Shown here piece by piece: positions 11,384 through 22,436 of a stretch of DNA of 64,000 nt. Origin of the DNA: Cryptomeria japonica (lineage: Eukaryota > Streptophyta > Pinopsida > Cupressales > Cupressaceae); the NCBI RefSeq assembly GCF_030272615.1, contig NC_081412.1, forward strand, positions 20,375,932 to 20,439,931. Reading direction: 5' to 3'. A program made the translations under genes and the position numbers. The notes below the pieces were generated by a model. It saw only the letters and a program-made list of their open reading frames with translations. It searched no databases and had not been told where the DNA came from. Numbering within the stretch: the first letter of the stretch is position 1; every line of letters starts with the position of its first letter.

Positions 11384-13029
11384 TGATGCAGAGGTCTTGT
11401 GCCTAGCTCTCCAATTCACCCTTACTCACCTCAACTCCTCTACTCACCCTTCTACTCAAGCTCCTCCAAGGTAATTTGTTAGGGTACATTCCTTAGACCT
11501 CCAAGGCCTAAAATCTACTGGCTTGCCTCCTAGGTATAGCCTCTTGAGTTTTCTTGCTGGTTTTGACCCAAATCTATGATTTTGAGATGGTCTCCTACTA
11601 GGTTCCCAAAGCTCCAACTAGGCTCCAAACACCTCCACCAAGGATCTTCACTCTAGCAAGATGTTTGAAGGTTGTGGTTATGTTATGCAGGTATGTTCAA
11701 GGTCATGTTATTCATTTAAAATGTCTTCACCTTCCTCCCAAGCCCTAGGCTTTCAACTTGCTTCTACCGGCTGCTATTAGGCCTAATTGACTAGCCCTTC
11801 TTTGATTATTTTTTGGTCTTTTTCCCATAAATTACCTAACAAACCCTAGATATTTTTATATATTCAGATACCCATTTTTAAGCTAAACAAGGTCACAAAT
11901 TTTCCCATCTGGGTTTGTCGTACAACTATGGTAACTGAAAAAGAGCTATTTTTAAGGGGTTTAGGGTTTCCAGGCAGTTTTGAAAGATGTGCTCCAAAAT
12001 CTTCACCAATCAAAATAACCAACCCAAAAAATCCTGGATTATTTTAGTAAACCCATAGACCTTTCCAAAACACTATGGGTTTCTAGGGTTTCACTTCTCC
12101 ATGGCACCAAAAAATGAGCAATCTCTCCTACCCTCAGACACTAGCTACAAGCTTGTGTGTTATTCATCTCACCCATTCTCCTCCTTGTGGCATGAAAAGA
12201 CACAAAAATTATACTCTAAAACTATTTAAAGAGCCTATCCAAGCCATCCACTATATTTCAACTTGTTCCATTCATGGATGCTCAGGTAAAATGCATTTTT
12301 ACAACCAAAACCCCAAGTTTCAAGGGTTTGTGAGCAACTTTTAAAAAACCAGTGACAACTTTTGATCCAAAGTACTTCAGACCTTCATATTATACTTTTT
12401 AGAAAGATAAAAAAAATTCCTAACCTCCTCTACTATAATGATTACCGTACTAGATTGTACAGGTCATACAAAAGAAGAAATTCAAACAAAAATAGTCCAA
12501 ACGTGAGAAAAACCATAGGAAACCCTTGGCAAATGAATTGAATGCAAACCAAAAGTTGATTAAACTATTATTGGATATTCTTAGAAGGTTTTATACACAA
12601 TTTTAAGTTGGTTCCAACCAACTTACAATGCCATTTCCTTCATGGACAACTTTTGCCTAAAAATGCAAAAGTTGTCATGACGAATTTTTGACAACTTTTA
12701 CCTATAAGTGCAAAAACACACTCCAAGTCTGTCAAGGCCTAAAACATCACTCAAATGGAATCCCACATTATATTTAAACCATTTACAAACATTCTAGCAA
12801 ATTTCAAAGCATCCATTGGGTACAAACCAAAAAAATTGACATTTTGACAACATTTCAGGAAAATGATAATTTTGGATCCTGAGCACAACAAAAGTGTGGA
12901 AAACCAAAATATGGCTTGAAAAAGAATCATAGGATTTCTTCCACCTTATTACAACATAAAATAACTTTAAATCACAAAAAAAATCTAAAATGCAAGAAAA
13001 GACAACTTTGAGCTAGGTGCTCTGCACCA
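11384..13029 (-). repeat. 3' LTR of B
   Basis: It starts TGATGCAGAG and ends CTCTGCACCA on the plus strand; these ends are inverted repeats with one mismatch. A minus-strand polypurine stretch (CCCCAAGGGAATA) adjoins its right edge at 13030-13042. Confidence 0.92.
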
Positions 13030-13033
13030 TATT

Positions 13034-13893
13034 CCCTTGGGGCAAGGAACTCAAGTCCCTTGAGTTATCAGGTCTGCTAGTTGCACTCCATGATGAATTA
13101 TGTCAGCTTCTAACATCCACACAGCCTCTGAATCAAGCAGATCTTACCATTTCACAAGATAATGTTTGTATATGCCCTTTCTTGTCTTCTTGATCACCTT
13201 CTTATCCAAGATGCTTTCCAACTGAACCGGTTGACTAACTGGTAAATCCTTCACCCAATCCTCTTCAGATTGAAATGTGGTATCCATCTGAGAGGTCTGA
13301 GATTCTCCTTTATAGGGATACAAGTCACAAATATTGAAAATAGGAGACATGGCCAAAGAAGGAGGTAGTTCAACCTCATAGGCATTTTGGCCAAACTTAT
13401 GCACAATCTTGAGTGGCCCAATCTTCTTCATCATCAACTTGGTTGGTTATCCTTTTGGAAGTATTTCCTCTCTAAGATAAGCCAAAACTATGTCTCCAAC
13501 CTTAAATTGTAAGTTCCTTCTTGATTGATCATCTTGTTGCTTATATTTTTCTAATTTTTGTTGCAAGGACTGTCGTACTTTGTCATGAATTTCCTTAATA
13601 CCTCCAGAAAAAATCTCTCCTTGAGAACTCTTGTGGGTCATTGTACTGATATCACTAAGTTCTAAGACACCTCTAGGATGCATTCCATAAACAATTTCAA
13701 AAGGATTTTTACCTGTGCTCCGGTTGACTGAATCATTGTATGCATATTCTACTTGGCTGATCACCAAGTCCCAAGTCTGACCATGCTGCTTAGTGAGACA
13801 CCTTAGGAGATTACACAAGGACCTATTAACCACCCTAGTCTGACCATCTGATTGTGGATGGTAGGTAGATGAAAATGAGAGTCTAGTACCCAC
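13034..13893 (-). pseudogene. Element B integrase C-terminus and chromodomain
   Basis: The segment resumes the integrase split by C: GTRLSFSSTYHPQSDGQT contains the usual YHPQ(T/S)DGQT core with the catalytic glutamate position mutated or missing after it (TRVVNRSL). A stop near 13447 precedes the GPLKI/VELP C-terminal domain. A chromodomain follows (LESILDKKVIKKTRKG...YLVKW), broken by TAA right after YLVKW near 13144-13146, then continues ...SEAVWMLEADI. Chromodomains tether chromoviral integration to heterochromatin marks. Confidence 0.85.
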
Positions 13894-13894
13894 C

Positions 13895-14129
13895 TGTTAG
13901 GGTTTCAAGCAGATCCAAAGCAAATATGAACTAACAATTATATGCAGATTTAAATACAAAAGATAAAGAAATAAAACAGGACATAGATAACATAGAGATT
14001 TAATGTGGTTCACCCAGAATGGGTTACATCCACCATACACAGTTGTCCAATCTTTCTTATTATCCAGCAAAAATAGTACATCAACATTACAATGCCTTAA
14101 GCATCCCAGCCGCTTATAACATTTCAACA
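13895..14129 (-). repeat. 3' LTR of C, 235 bp
   Basis: By eye it differs from the right LTR at about ten positions, all transitions, several at CpG sites. Confidence 0.92.
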
Positions 14130-14189
14130 ATCTCCCATTTGGAGACTGATCAGGCTCCACATCGAACAATCTCCCACTTGGAGACTGAT
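14128..14189 (-). repeat. Duplicated polypurine-tract region of C
   Basis: A 23-bp unit (caatctccca(t/c)ttggagactgat) occurs at 14128-14150 and 14167-14189. On the minus strand each reads as a purine-rich AGTGGGAGATTG or AATGGGAGATTG stretch, the usual primer of plus-strand DNA. Only the copy touching the LTR is in the normal place. Confidence 0.75.
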
Positions 14190-14310
14190 ACTACATGACA
14201 CCACTGTACATGCAGCATCCGTTGGATAAAACACTAGGACTCGACTGGTATAAATTCCACAATTATCAATCAAGAAGACCAACAGAAACTGATGAAGAAA
14301 TCAGCTTCTC

Positions 14311-15849
14311 CTATGGAACTGCCTTTGTGAACATATCGACAGGATTCTCACTTGTGTGAGTCTTCTCAAACCGTAACTGACCCTCCTCCAAAACAGTCCA
14401 GATGAAGTGGTACCTGAGCTGAATGTGCTTTGTCCTTGAATGAAAAGAAGAGTTCTTCGCAAGATGAATGGCACTCTGGCTATAAGTATACAATGGGCTA
14501 ACCTCTTGTGTCTGACCCAATTCCTCCAGAAAACATTGCAACCAAATCATCTCCTTGCTGGCTTCTATAGCAGCAACATACTCAGCTTCAGTGGTTGAAA
14601 GTGCAACAACCTTTTGCAGCCTAGAAATCCAGCTAACTGCAGTTCCCCCTATAGTAAAAACATACCCTATAGTACTCCTCTGTGAATCAATATCACCTGC
14701 CAAATCAGAGTCAACAAATCCACTCAAAGAAGCATTAGATCCTTTGAAACATAATGTCTTTGTAGTAGTTCCTTTCAAATACTAAAGAATCCATTTCACA
14801 GCATTCCAATGTTCCATACCTGGATTACTCATAAACCTGTTCACTACTCCCACTACACGTGCAATATCTGGCCTTGTACATACCATTGCATACATCAGAC
14901 TGCCAACAGCTGATGAATATGAGATGTTAGACATTTTATTAACCTCTTCCTGTGCCTTTGGGCACATCTCCTTAGTCAATTTGAAATGACTAGCCAAAGG
15001 TGTACTAACTTCTTTTGCATCCTGCATGTTAAATCTTTTCAACACCTTCTTTATATACTCACTTTGGGACACATTCAAGGTTCTATTTTTCCTGTCCCGT
15101 GTAATCCTCATACCAAGAATTTGCTTAGCTGCACCCAAATCCTTCATAGCAAATGACCTGGCTAATTTCTATTTAAGATCAGTTATATGTTGCATGTTAG
15201 ACCCAGCAACAAGCATGTCATCAACATAAAGCAATAGGATAATATAACTGCCATTATCAAATCTCTTAAAATATACACAATGATCAGAATGACATCTATG
15301 GTAACCGTGTTCAGCCATGAAACTATCAAATTTTAAATACCATTGTCGAGGTGCTTGCTTTAGGCCATACAGACTTTTCTTCAACCTGCACACCAAGTTC
15401 TCCTTACCTTTGACCTCATATCCCTGTGGTTGCAACATGTAAATTTCCTCCTCCAAATCTCCATGGAGAAAAGTTGTTTTGACATCTAATTGTTCAAGAT
15501 GTAAATCATCTGCAGCCACAAGACTAAGTACAGTTCTAATTGAAGTCATTTTTACAACTAGAGAAAATATTTCATCATAATCTATACCCTTTTTTTGTGC
15601 AAAACCTTTTACCACAAGTCTGGCCTTATATCTTTTCTGACATCCTTCCTCCTCCTTTAGCTGATAAATCCATTTGTTAGGCAAGGCTCTTTTTTCTGAA
15701 GGTAAAGGGACTAAGTCCCAAGTCTTATTTTTCATCAAGGAGTCCATCTCCTCTTTCATGCCTATCTCCCACTGTTGTTTGGCATCTACCTGCATTGCTT
15801 CTTCATATTCTTCTGGTTCACTAGAATCCGTTAATAAAATAGAATACAA
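14311..15849 (-). pseudogene. Element C reverse transcriptase and RNase H
   Basis: One frame runs through with stops near 15169 and 14782. RT motifs include KWIYQLKEEEG, KTTFLHGDLEEEIYM, LYGLKQAPRQWY and the catalytic LLYVDDM. RNase H motifs DSDLAGD, ALSTTEAEY and HIQLRYHFI follow. It is in the same frame as the integrase upstream, so no net indel has occurred across pol. Confidence 0.93.
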
Positions 15850-15948
15850 AGAAGGAGAAAATCTTTCAAGGGGTCTACTTGTCCTCGTAGAATGTCTAAC
15901 ACTTGCAAGAGTTTATGGGACAATCTGTTGTTGCTGAGCATTAGGTAC

Positions 15949-17430
15949 CTATGGCATTTCATTTACAGGAATCTCATCCAACACCACATATTCTTGTTTG
16001 TCCTGTTCATGCTTCTTTTCCTGCATTTGTTCTTTATACATAACCTTCTCATTGAATTTAACATCTCTACTTTTAATTATTTTCTTATTTTCAAAATCCC
16101 ATAACTGATAGCCATATTCATCTATCCCATATCCAATGAAGGTACATTTCTGAGATTTAGCATCAAGCTTGGTTCTGTTTTCTTTATCAACATGGACAAA
16201 AGCTTCGCAACCAAAAGTTTTTAGAAAAGAATAATTTACCTTTTTACTAGTCCATGCCTCCTCTGGAATACCACCATCTAAAGGGGTTGAAGGTCCTCTA
16301 TTTATCAAATAGACAGCAGTATGTACAGCATCTGTCCAAAAATGTAAGGGCAATCTAGCATGCAATCTCATGCTTCTCACGCGTTCCATGATAGTCCTAT
16401 TCATTCTCTCTGACACACCATTTTCCTGTGGAGTTCCTGGAACTATCTTCTACTTTCGAATCCCATTTAAGGGGCAGTAATCTTCAAATGCTTTGCTGCA
16501 ATACTCACCTCCATTATCCGATCTGAGACACTTCAACTTTTTTCCTGTCTCATTCTCAACCAAAGCTTTCCATTTCTTAAAAGTTTCAAAAATATCTGAT
16601 TTTTGTTTTAGGAAATATACCCATGTTTTTCTGGTTGAGTCATCAATAAAAATAACATAATAACAAGAGCCACCAAGAGCTGATACCTGAGCTGGTCCCC
16701 ATACATCTGAATGTACAAGCTCTAACTTCTCACTCTTCTTCTCTTTCCCAACCTTGAGAAATCTAACTCTTTTCTGTTTACCATAAACACAATTTTCATA
16801 GAACTCTAAATCAATCTTCTTTAATCCTGGCAATAGATTTTTGGAGTGAAGGGTTTTCATCCCTTTCTCACTCATGTGCCCAAGCCTATGGTGCCACATT
16901 ATCGAAACTATTCTTGCAACATTTATTGTTGTTGTTCCTGCAGTAACTTTATCTGTAGCAGCTAGGGTAGAGTAAGTGTTACCTGTACACAGATATAATG
17001 TACCTACCTTCGCACCTTTAGCTATTACTAATGATCCTTTAGTGACCTTCCACATATTGTTTGAGAGGGTAACTATGCAACCTTCACTACCTAGTTGCCC
17101 TGCAAAAATTAAATTTCTTCTTAAATTAGGAACATGTCTTACCTCCTGCAGAAACCAATCATTACCATTCTGCAACTTGATCTTTATCTTTCCTTTTCCA
17201 ACAATTTGATAGGGCTCATCATTACCCAAATATACCTGTCCAAAATTACCTTGAACATAATCTAGAAAATATTGTCTATGGGGTGTAGCATGAAATCAAG
17301 CCCCAAAATCTATTACCCAGGAATCATTAACATTATCCAAACATAAGATTAAAGCATCTTGTAAAGTATTACTTGGCAATATTAGCTTCCTTATTGTCAT
17401 TTTCATTTTTGTCTCCTTCTTTGTTTTTTC
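15949..17430 (-). pseudogene. Element C protease and integrase
   Basis: The protease site reads WVIDFGA then stop then FHATPH near 17300, where DSGAS is expected, so the catalytic motif is lost. The GAG-pre-integrase motif WHHRLGHMSEKGM and the integrase core (HSDVWGPAQ, FIDDSTRKTWVY, LRSDNGGEY, and the ENGVSERMNRT glutamate region) are visible. One stop at 16450-16452 splits the core; the frame is otherwise continuous from 17229 into RT. Confidence 0.9.
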
Positions 17431-17439
17431 AAGACCAAC

Positions 17440-18223
17440 AGTCTTTCTTTAGTTGACCAGGCTTTCCGCAGTACCAGCAATCTTTCTTTCCTCTAGATTG
17501 AGAGTGTCCTTTCTTTGATTTCCCTCGTGACTTCTCATTCCCATGGTCTTTTCCTCTTTCCTTTGATCTTCCTCTGTTCTCCACATTCAAAACACTACCT
17601 GATGATGTTGGAGTCTCACCTGTGCTTTTCCTTCACATTTCCTCGCTTAGGATAACACCAACAATATCATCAAATACCAAAGTATTTTTACTAGAGACAG
17701 AGTTACTTACAACCATAACCAAGCTATTCTAGCTTTCTGGCAAAGAACATAAAATCAAGAGAGCCCTAACCTCTTCTGCAAAGGTAATTTTTACCGAAGA
17801 CAATTGACTGGTAATTGTATTAAATTCATTTAAGTGCTCCGCTACAAATCCTCCCTCACTCATTTTCAAATTAAACAAACACTTCATAAGAAATACCCTA
17901 TTCGAAGCCGAGGGTTTCTCATACAACTTAGCCAATGTTGCCATCAAATCTACAACCGTTTTTTCTTCTATTATATTGAATGCTACAGACGGCGCAAGGC
18001 ACAATCGAATGGATCCCAATGCCTTTCTATCTAAAATTTCCCACTCTTCATCTAACATTGTGGTCGATTTCTTTGCCTTTCCTTCCAATGGCCGCCACAA
18101 ATCCTTTTGATACAGGTAATCCTCCATCTGCATTTTCCATAATTGATAATTCTGGCCGTTAAACTTTTCGACCTTGAATTTGGAATCTCCATTTGTCCCA
18201 CTCAAATTTGAGAGTCCTACCAA
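17440..18223 (-). pseudogene. Element C gag
   Basis: The ATG at 18223 starts a copia gag with KFNGQNYQLWKMQMEDYL near residues 20-37 and FNTITSQLSS near 130. A stop falls at 17729-17731 after LCSLPES. A zinc knuckle CWYCGKPGQLKKDC near 17450-17490 has glutamine where histidine is expected. A frameshift separates gag from the pol frame. Confidence 0.9.
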
Positions 18224-18238
18224 TTTACAGAATACCTC

Positions 18239-18250
18239 GCTCTGATACCA
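18239..18250 (-). promoter_or_regulatory. Primer-binding site of C
   Basis: On the minus strand this is TGGTATCAGAGC, the exact plant copia site for initiator-methionine tRNA, two bases from the LTR end. Confidence 0.92.
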
Positions 18251-18252
18251 AT

Positions 18253-18681
18253 TGTTAGGGTTTCAAGCAGATCCGAAGCAAATATGAACTAACAATTATA
18301 TGCAGATTTAAATACAAAAGATAAAGAAATAAAATAGGACACAAATAACACAGAGATTTAATGTGGTTCACCTAGAATGGGTTACGTCCACCATACACAG
18401 TCGTCCAATCTTTCTTATTATCCAACAAAAATAGTACATCAACATTACAATGCCTTAAGCATCCTAGCCGCTTATAACATGTGTTTTTAGGGCAACAAAC
18501 AAAGTCGGCCTTTTTAGGGCTTTATTACAATGTCGGTTTTCATCAACAAAAATGGCAAAAAAAACATTCTCAGGGGCTCCCGCCCCTAAACCCCTGCCCA
18601 AGGCCCGGCCCGGCCCCGGACCCTGGCGAGGATACATGCTAAGTGTACAGTACTTTGCTGATTAGTCGCCACATTTCAACA
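18253..18681 (-). repeat. 5' LTR of C, split by D
   Basis: Positions 18253-18480 plus 18675-18681 give exactly 235 bp, the same as the left LTR. The missing tail (ttcaaca) lies beyond insertion D and the second acat. Confidence 0.92.
18481..18670. mobile_element. 190-bp insertion D in the C LTR
   Basis: The block interrupts the LTR between two copies of acat (18477-18480 and 18671-18674), a 4-bp target duplication. It is non-coding, has a GC-rich core (18570-18625, with ggcccggcccggcccc), no visible terminal inverted repeats and no poly(A). The family is unknown; a piece of another LTR element or a small non-autonomous transposon are both possible. Confidence 0.75.
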
Positions 18682-18686
18682 CCAAC

Positions 18687-19192
18687 TTCTTCCATAAGGT
18701 TCTCCAGAAGTGACTCAAAAACTTAACATCCCTATCACTCACAATGCTAACTGGAAGTCCATGGATTCTTACTATTTCTTTGAAGAAAAGCCCTGCAATA
18801 TAGGTGGCATCATTGGTACTCTTACAAGGGATGAAGTGAGCCATTTTTCTGAACCTATCTACCACCACACAAACACTATCAAATCCTCTTGGTGTTCTTG
18901 GTAAACCCAACACAAAGTCCATGCTCAAACATTCCCAAGGCCTTTGGGGTATGACTAAGGGTTCATATAAACCTGCATTACTTGTTGATCCTTTTTCTCT
19001 CTGACATATGGCACATTGTTCAACAAATCTCCTTACTTCTGATTGCAACTTGGGCCAATAGTAGAACCGACTAACCTGCTCTATTGTTTTATTATTGTCA
19101 AAATGACCTCCTAGACCCCCTTGATGTTTCTCTTGAATGATATTTTGTCTCATAGAGAATTGGGGTATACAAAGGAGATGTCCTTTAAACAA
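18687..19192 (-). pseudogene. Element B integrase, N-terminal and core part
   Basis: An HHCC-type region (HQGGLGGHFDNNKTIEQVSRFYYWP, then CAICQREKG) and the core motifs MDFVLGLPRT and IVSDRDVKFLSHFW are clear. Homology ends at LWKKL, where element C is inserted; the remainder lies at 13893 and below. Confidence 0.92.
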
Positions 19193-19384
19193 AAAACCTT
19201 TCTATATCATATACTCTAAGTAGGAAACATGAGAAGTGTTAGAAAAATCAGAACATGTAGCATATATATTAGTAAAATCTTTGTCTTCTTTGTAGAGGTC
19301 TCTCAACTCCTCCAACCCCACACTGTGCAATTTAACCTCTTGTATGGTAATGACTCTCCTACTGAGTGCATCAGCAACTTTATT

Positions 19385-20510
19385 CTAGGTTCCCTTCTTA
19401 TGCTTGATAGTGAAGGTATAAGATTGTAGGTATTCTACCCACTTGAGGTGCTTCTGATTCAACTTCTCTTGCCCATTGAGAAAACTAAGGGCATGGTTGT
19501 CAGTATAGACCACAAACTCTTTCGGCTGCAAGTAATGACACCACTTCTTCAAGGCTTGCACCATGGCATACAACTCCAAGTCATACATAGAGTACTTTTG
19601 TTTTTCTTCATTCAACTTTTCAGAGAAAAAGGCTAGGGAAGACCCTGTTGACTCAAAATAGACCCTATTGCTCTTTGACTAGCACCACACTCAACTATAA
19701 ATAATTGATTGAAATAAAGTAACCTAAGGGTAGGTAACTCAGCTATCTTATTTTTTAACAACTCAAATCCCTTTTGGGCCTCTTTTGTCCACCTAAACTG
19801 ACACTTGACTCCCCCTTTGATAGTATTGAGCACAGGAGCACACACATGACTAAAGTTTCTTAGAAACTTCCTATAAAAGGATGCTAAACCATGAAAGCTC
19901 CTAACATCACTGATATTATTAGGTGTAGGCCAACTAAGGATTGCCTCAACCTTACTAGGATCCATTTTTAGACAACCTTGTGAAATGACATAACTAAGAT
20001 ATACAAGTTCAGTCTTGAGAAACTCACACTTTTCAAGGTTGATTTTGAGTTGTGCCTTTTTCAGCTTCTTCAAGACCATCTCCACATCCTTGAGATGTTC
20101 TTCTTTGGACCTATTAAATATTATAATGTCATCAAGATATACAATCACAAATTTACCTATAAACTCAACCAAGAATTCATTCATGAGCCTTTGAAAGGGG
20201 CTAGGTGCATTGGTAAGGACAAATGTCATGACCAACCACTCATAGAGGCCAACATTGGTCCTAAAGGTTTTCTTCCATTCATCCCCTGGTCTGATTCTTA
20301 TCTGATGATAACCTGATTTTAAATACACCTTTGTGAAGTATCTTGCACCGGTACCTTATAGTGATCTTATTGATTTCTGTAGAACCTGTACACATTCTCC
20401 ATTTTCCCCCTTTCTTGGGTGCTAAGATTGTAGGTACTGCACACAGACTCAAACTCTTTTTGATGAATCCTTTATCCAAGAGCTCCTGCACTTGTTTGGC
20501 AATTTCTTCA
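19385..20510 (-). pseudogene. Element B reverse transcriptase and RNase H
   Basis: RT begins with ELLDKGFIKKSLSLCAVPTILAP and keeps the catalytic VYLDDIIIF. About 20 residues that normally follow INKITI(K/R)YR are deleted near 20350, and the first catalytic aspartate of the usual F(S/T)K(I/V)DL motif is tyrosine (FTKVYLKSGYHQ). Frameshifts occur near 20300 and 19630. RNase H shows VYTDNHALSFL and KWVEYLQSY. Confidence 0.92.
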
Positions 20511-20908
20511 TTTTAACTAGGTGTCATTTTGTAGGCAGCCTTGTTAGGCAAACTTGCCCCTGGAATCCGGTCTATTTGGTGATTTAAATTGCTCATTGGT
20601 GGCAAATAATCAGGTAGATCTTCTCCTATTACTTCTACATATTGTTTGAGTAGACCCTTCACCTCTTGTGGCACTTCTTCCATTGGATTTGCCTTACCTT
20701 ATTCACTAGGTTTGAGCACAATAGCATACCCTTGATCTCCTTCTTGTTTCATCACCTTAAGAAAATATTTCCCGCTCATCATCATCACACTTGATCCCAC
20801 TTGTTTTTCCTCTTTTGGATCAGGTAATGGATCCATTTGATACCTCTTACCATTCTTGATAATGACATAGCTATTCTTCTCTCCATCTTGCTAAGCCTTT
20901 ACATCAAA

Positions 20909-21301
20909 TTACCTTGGATGTCTCAACAACAAATGGCAAGCATCCATAGGAAATATATCACATAAAATCTTGTCCTTATACTCACCAATCTCATAGTCTA
21001 CCCATGCTTGCTCATCAACTAAGACATGTTGGCCCCGGTTGAGCCATGACACCTTGTAGGAAGTGAGATATCGCAGCCTCTTTAACTTGAGTTTATCCGC
21101 CATTTCAGTTGAAACTATATTCTCACTTGAACCTAAGTCTACAATCACTTTGAAAATCTTGCCTTGAGACTTACAAGTTGTTCTAAACAAACTCTTCCTT
21201 TGTGGTGGCTCTTGAGCTTGAGGAATCTTCAACAAAGACCTTCTTAGCATTACACTTTCACCATCTGTCACTAGGCCTGCCTTGCTGAGAGGGGAATACA
21301 C
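20909..21301 (-). pseudogene. Element B protease
   Basis: The retropepsin loop reads KVIVDLGSSENIVS; the family normally has D-S-G, so the active-site serine is leucine here. It is in the same frame as gag upstream. Confidence 0.85.
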
Positions 21302-21373
21302 ACTTTGATTGTCTTCTTCCTACACTAATTGTGTTCTTCTCTCACCCATGTATGAGTGTGAAGAGCTGGTTTC

Positions 21374-22366
21374 TTACTCCGGACACCTTCCCATTGTGTG
21401 GCTAGCTTGATTACAATTGTAACATCTACTAGTGAAAACTGAATTTCCTCTTCCTAAGCTTCCAAATCTGCCCCTAGAATTGTTTCTTCCTCTAAAGGAT
21501 CCTCTAAATGGTCCCCTTGAAGATTGTCCACCACTTTCTTGCCTTGAGTTTTCTTCATTCCTTGAGGTTTGTTGTCCTCTACTAAAAGTGCCCCTTCCTC
21601 TAAAGGATCTGCCACCTCTAAACTTTTGATTTTGTTCACTCCTCCTCTTGATTTTGTCTTCTACCCTTAATGCTAACTGAAAACACTTATGAACTATATC
21701 AGGAGTAAGGATACTGATTTCATCTTGTATAATTTGTCTCAATCCATTCGTGTATCTAGCCAATTTCTCCACCTCATTCTCATGCTTCTTAGCTCTGAGG
21801 CTTAGTTTATGGAATTCCTCTGTGTAAGCATTGACATCTTGCTCCCTTTGTTTCAAATTTTGTAGTCTCTTATGAATTTTAACTTCATAATCTCCTGGAA
21901 GGAATTGTGTCTTAATTCTAATCTTCATACGCTCCCATGAAGTTATATTCTTTTTTCCTTCTTGTATCCTTTCTTCTTGCATCATATTCCACCAAACCAA
22001 TGCCAATCCTCTCATTCTTTATTTGTCCACATTAACTCTTTTATCTTCTACTACCTCTTTGTAATCAAAATGATTATTGAGAGCTTCTATCCAATCTAGA
22101 TATGTGGGTAATCCATCCAGATTGTCCTCAAAAATGGATTTGACTGCATCTAAGAATAACTTTTGGTCTTGAGGCATAGTTATTGCTGTTGGTTCCTCTC
22201 CATCTTCCACTTCTTCATTAGTCTCATCACCCCATTCTATCTTAACCTTTCCCTTCTCCTTCTTTGTCTCTCTGGTTCCTTTGCTTCCTTCTATATCCTT
22301 CAATCCTTCTATCATCTCTGCCACCATCTGTTGGATGGCTTCTAGAGTCATTGACTTTGGAGGCAT
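21374..22366 (-). pseudogene. Element B gag
   Basis: The ATG at 22366 (MPPKSMTLEAIQQMVAEM) opens a gypsy gag with AMTMPQD-like acidic linker, the capsid segment ALVWWNMMQEE and NLKQREQDVNAYTEEF, an RG-rich tail, and an intact CYNCNQASHTMGRC zinc knuckle. One in-frame TAA lies near 22019. Confidence 0.92.
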
Positions 22367-22420
22367 TGAAATTCCTTATGATTCTTCATAATCTGACATA
22401 CACCAAATCTTTCAAATAAT

Positions 22421-22432
22421 GGCTTTGATACC
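22421..22432 (-). promoter_or_regulatory. Primer-binding site of B
   Basis: The minus strand reads GGTATCAAAGCC four bases from the LTR, close to the methionine-type site TGGTATCAGAGCC but with the first T replaced. Confidence 0.65.
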
Positions 22433-22436
22433 GCTC

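Larger units (their letters stand above)
13895..18681 (-). mobile_element. Ty1/copia element C, nested in B
   Basis: LTRs at 13895-14129 and 18253-18681 begin TGTTAGGG and end TTTCAACA (TGTT/AACA). The flanks ccacc (13890-13894) and ccaac (18682-18686) are a target duplication with one mismatch. Insertion split B integrase between LWKKL and GTRLS. Domain order gag, protease, integrase, RT, RNase H is on the minus strand. Length without insertion D is about 4.6 kb, normal for a small copia element. Confidence 0.92.
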
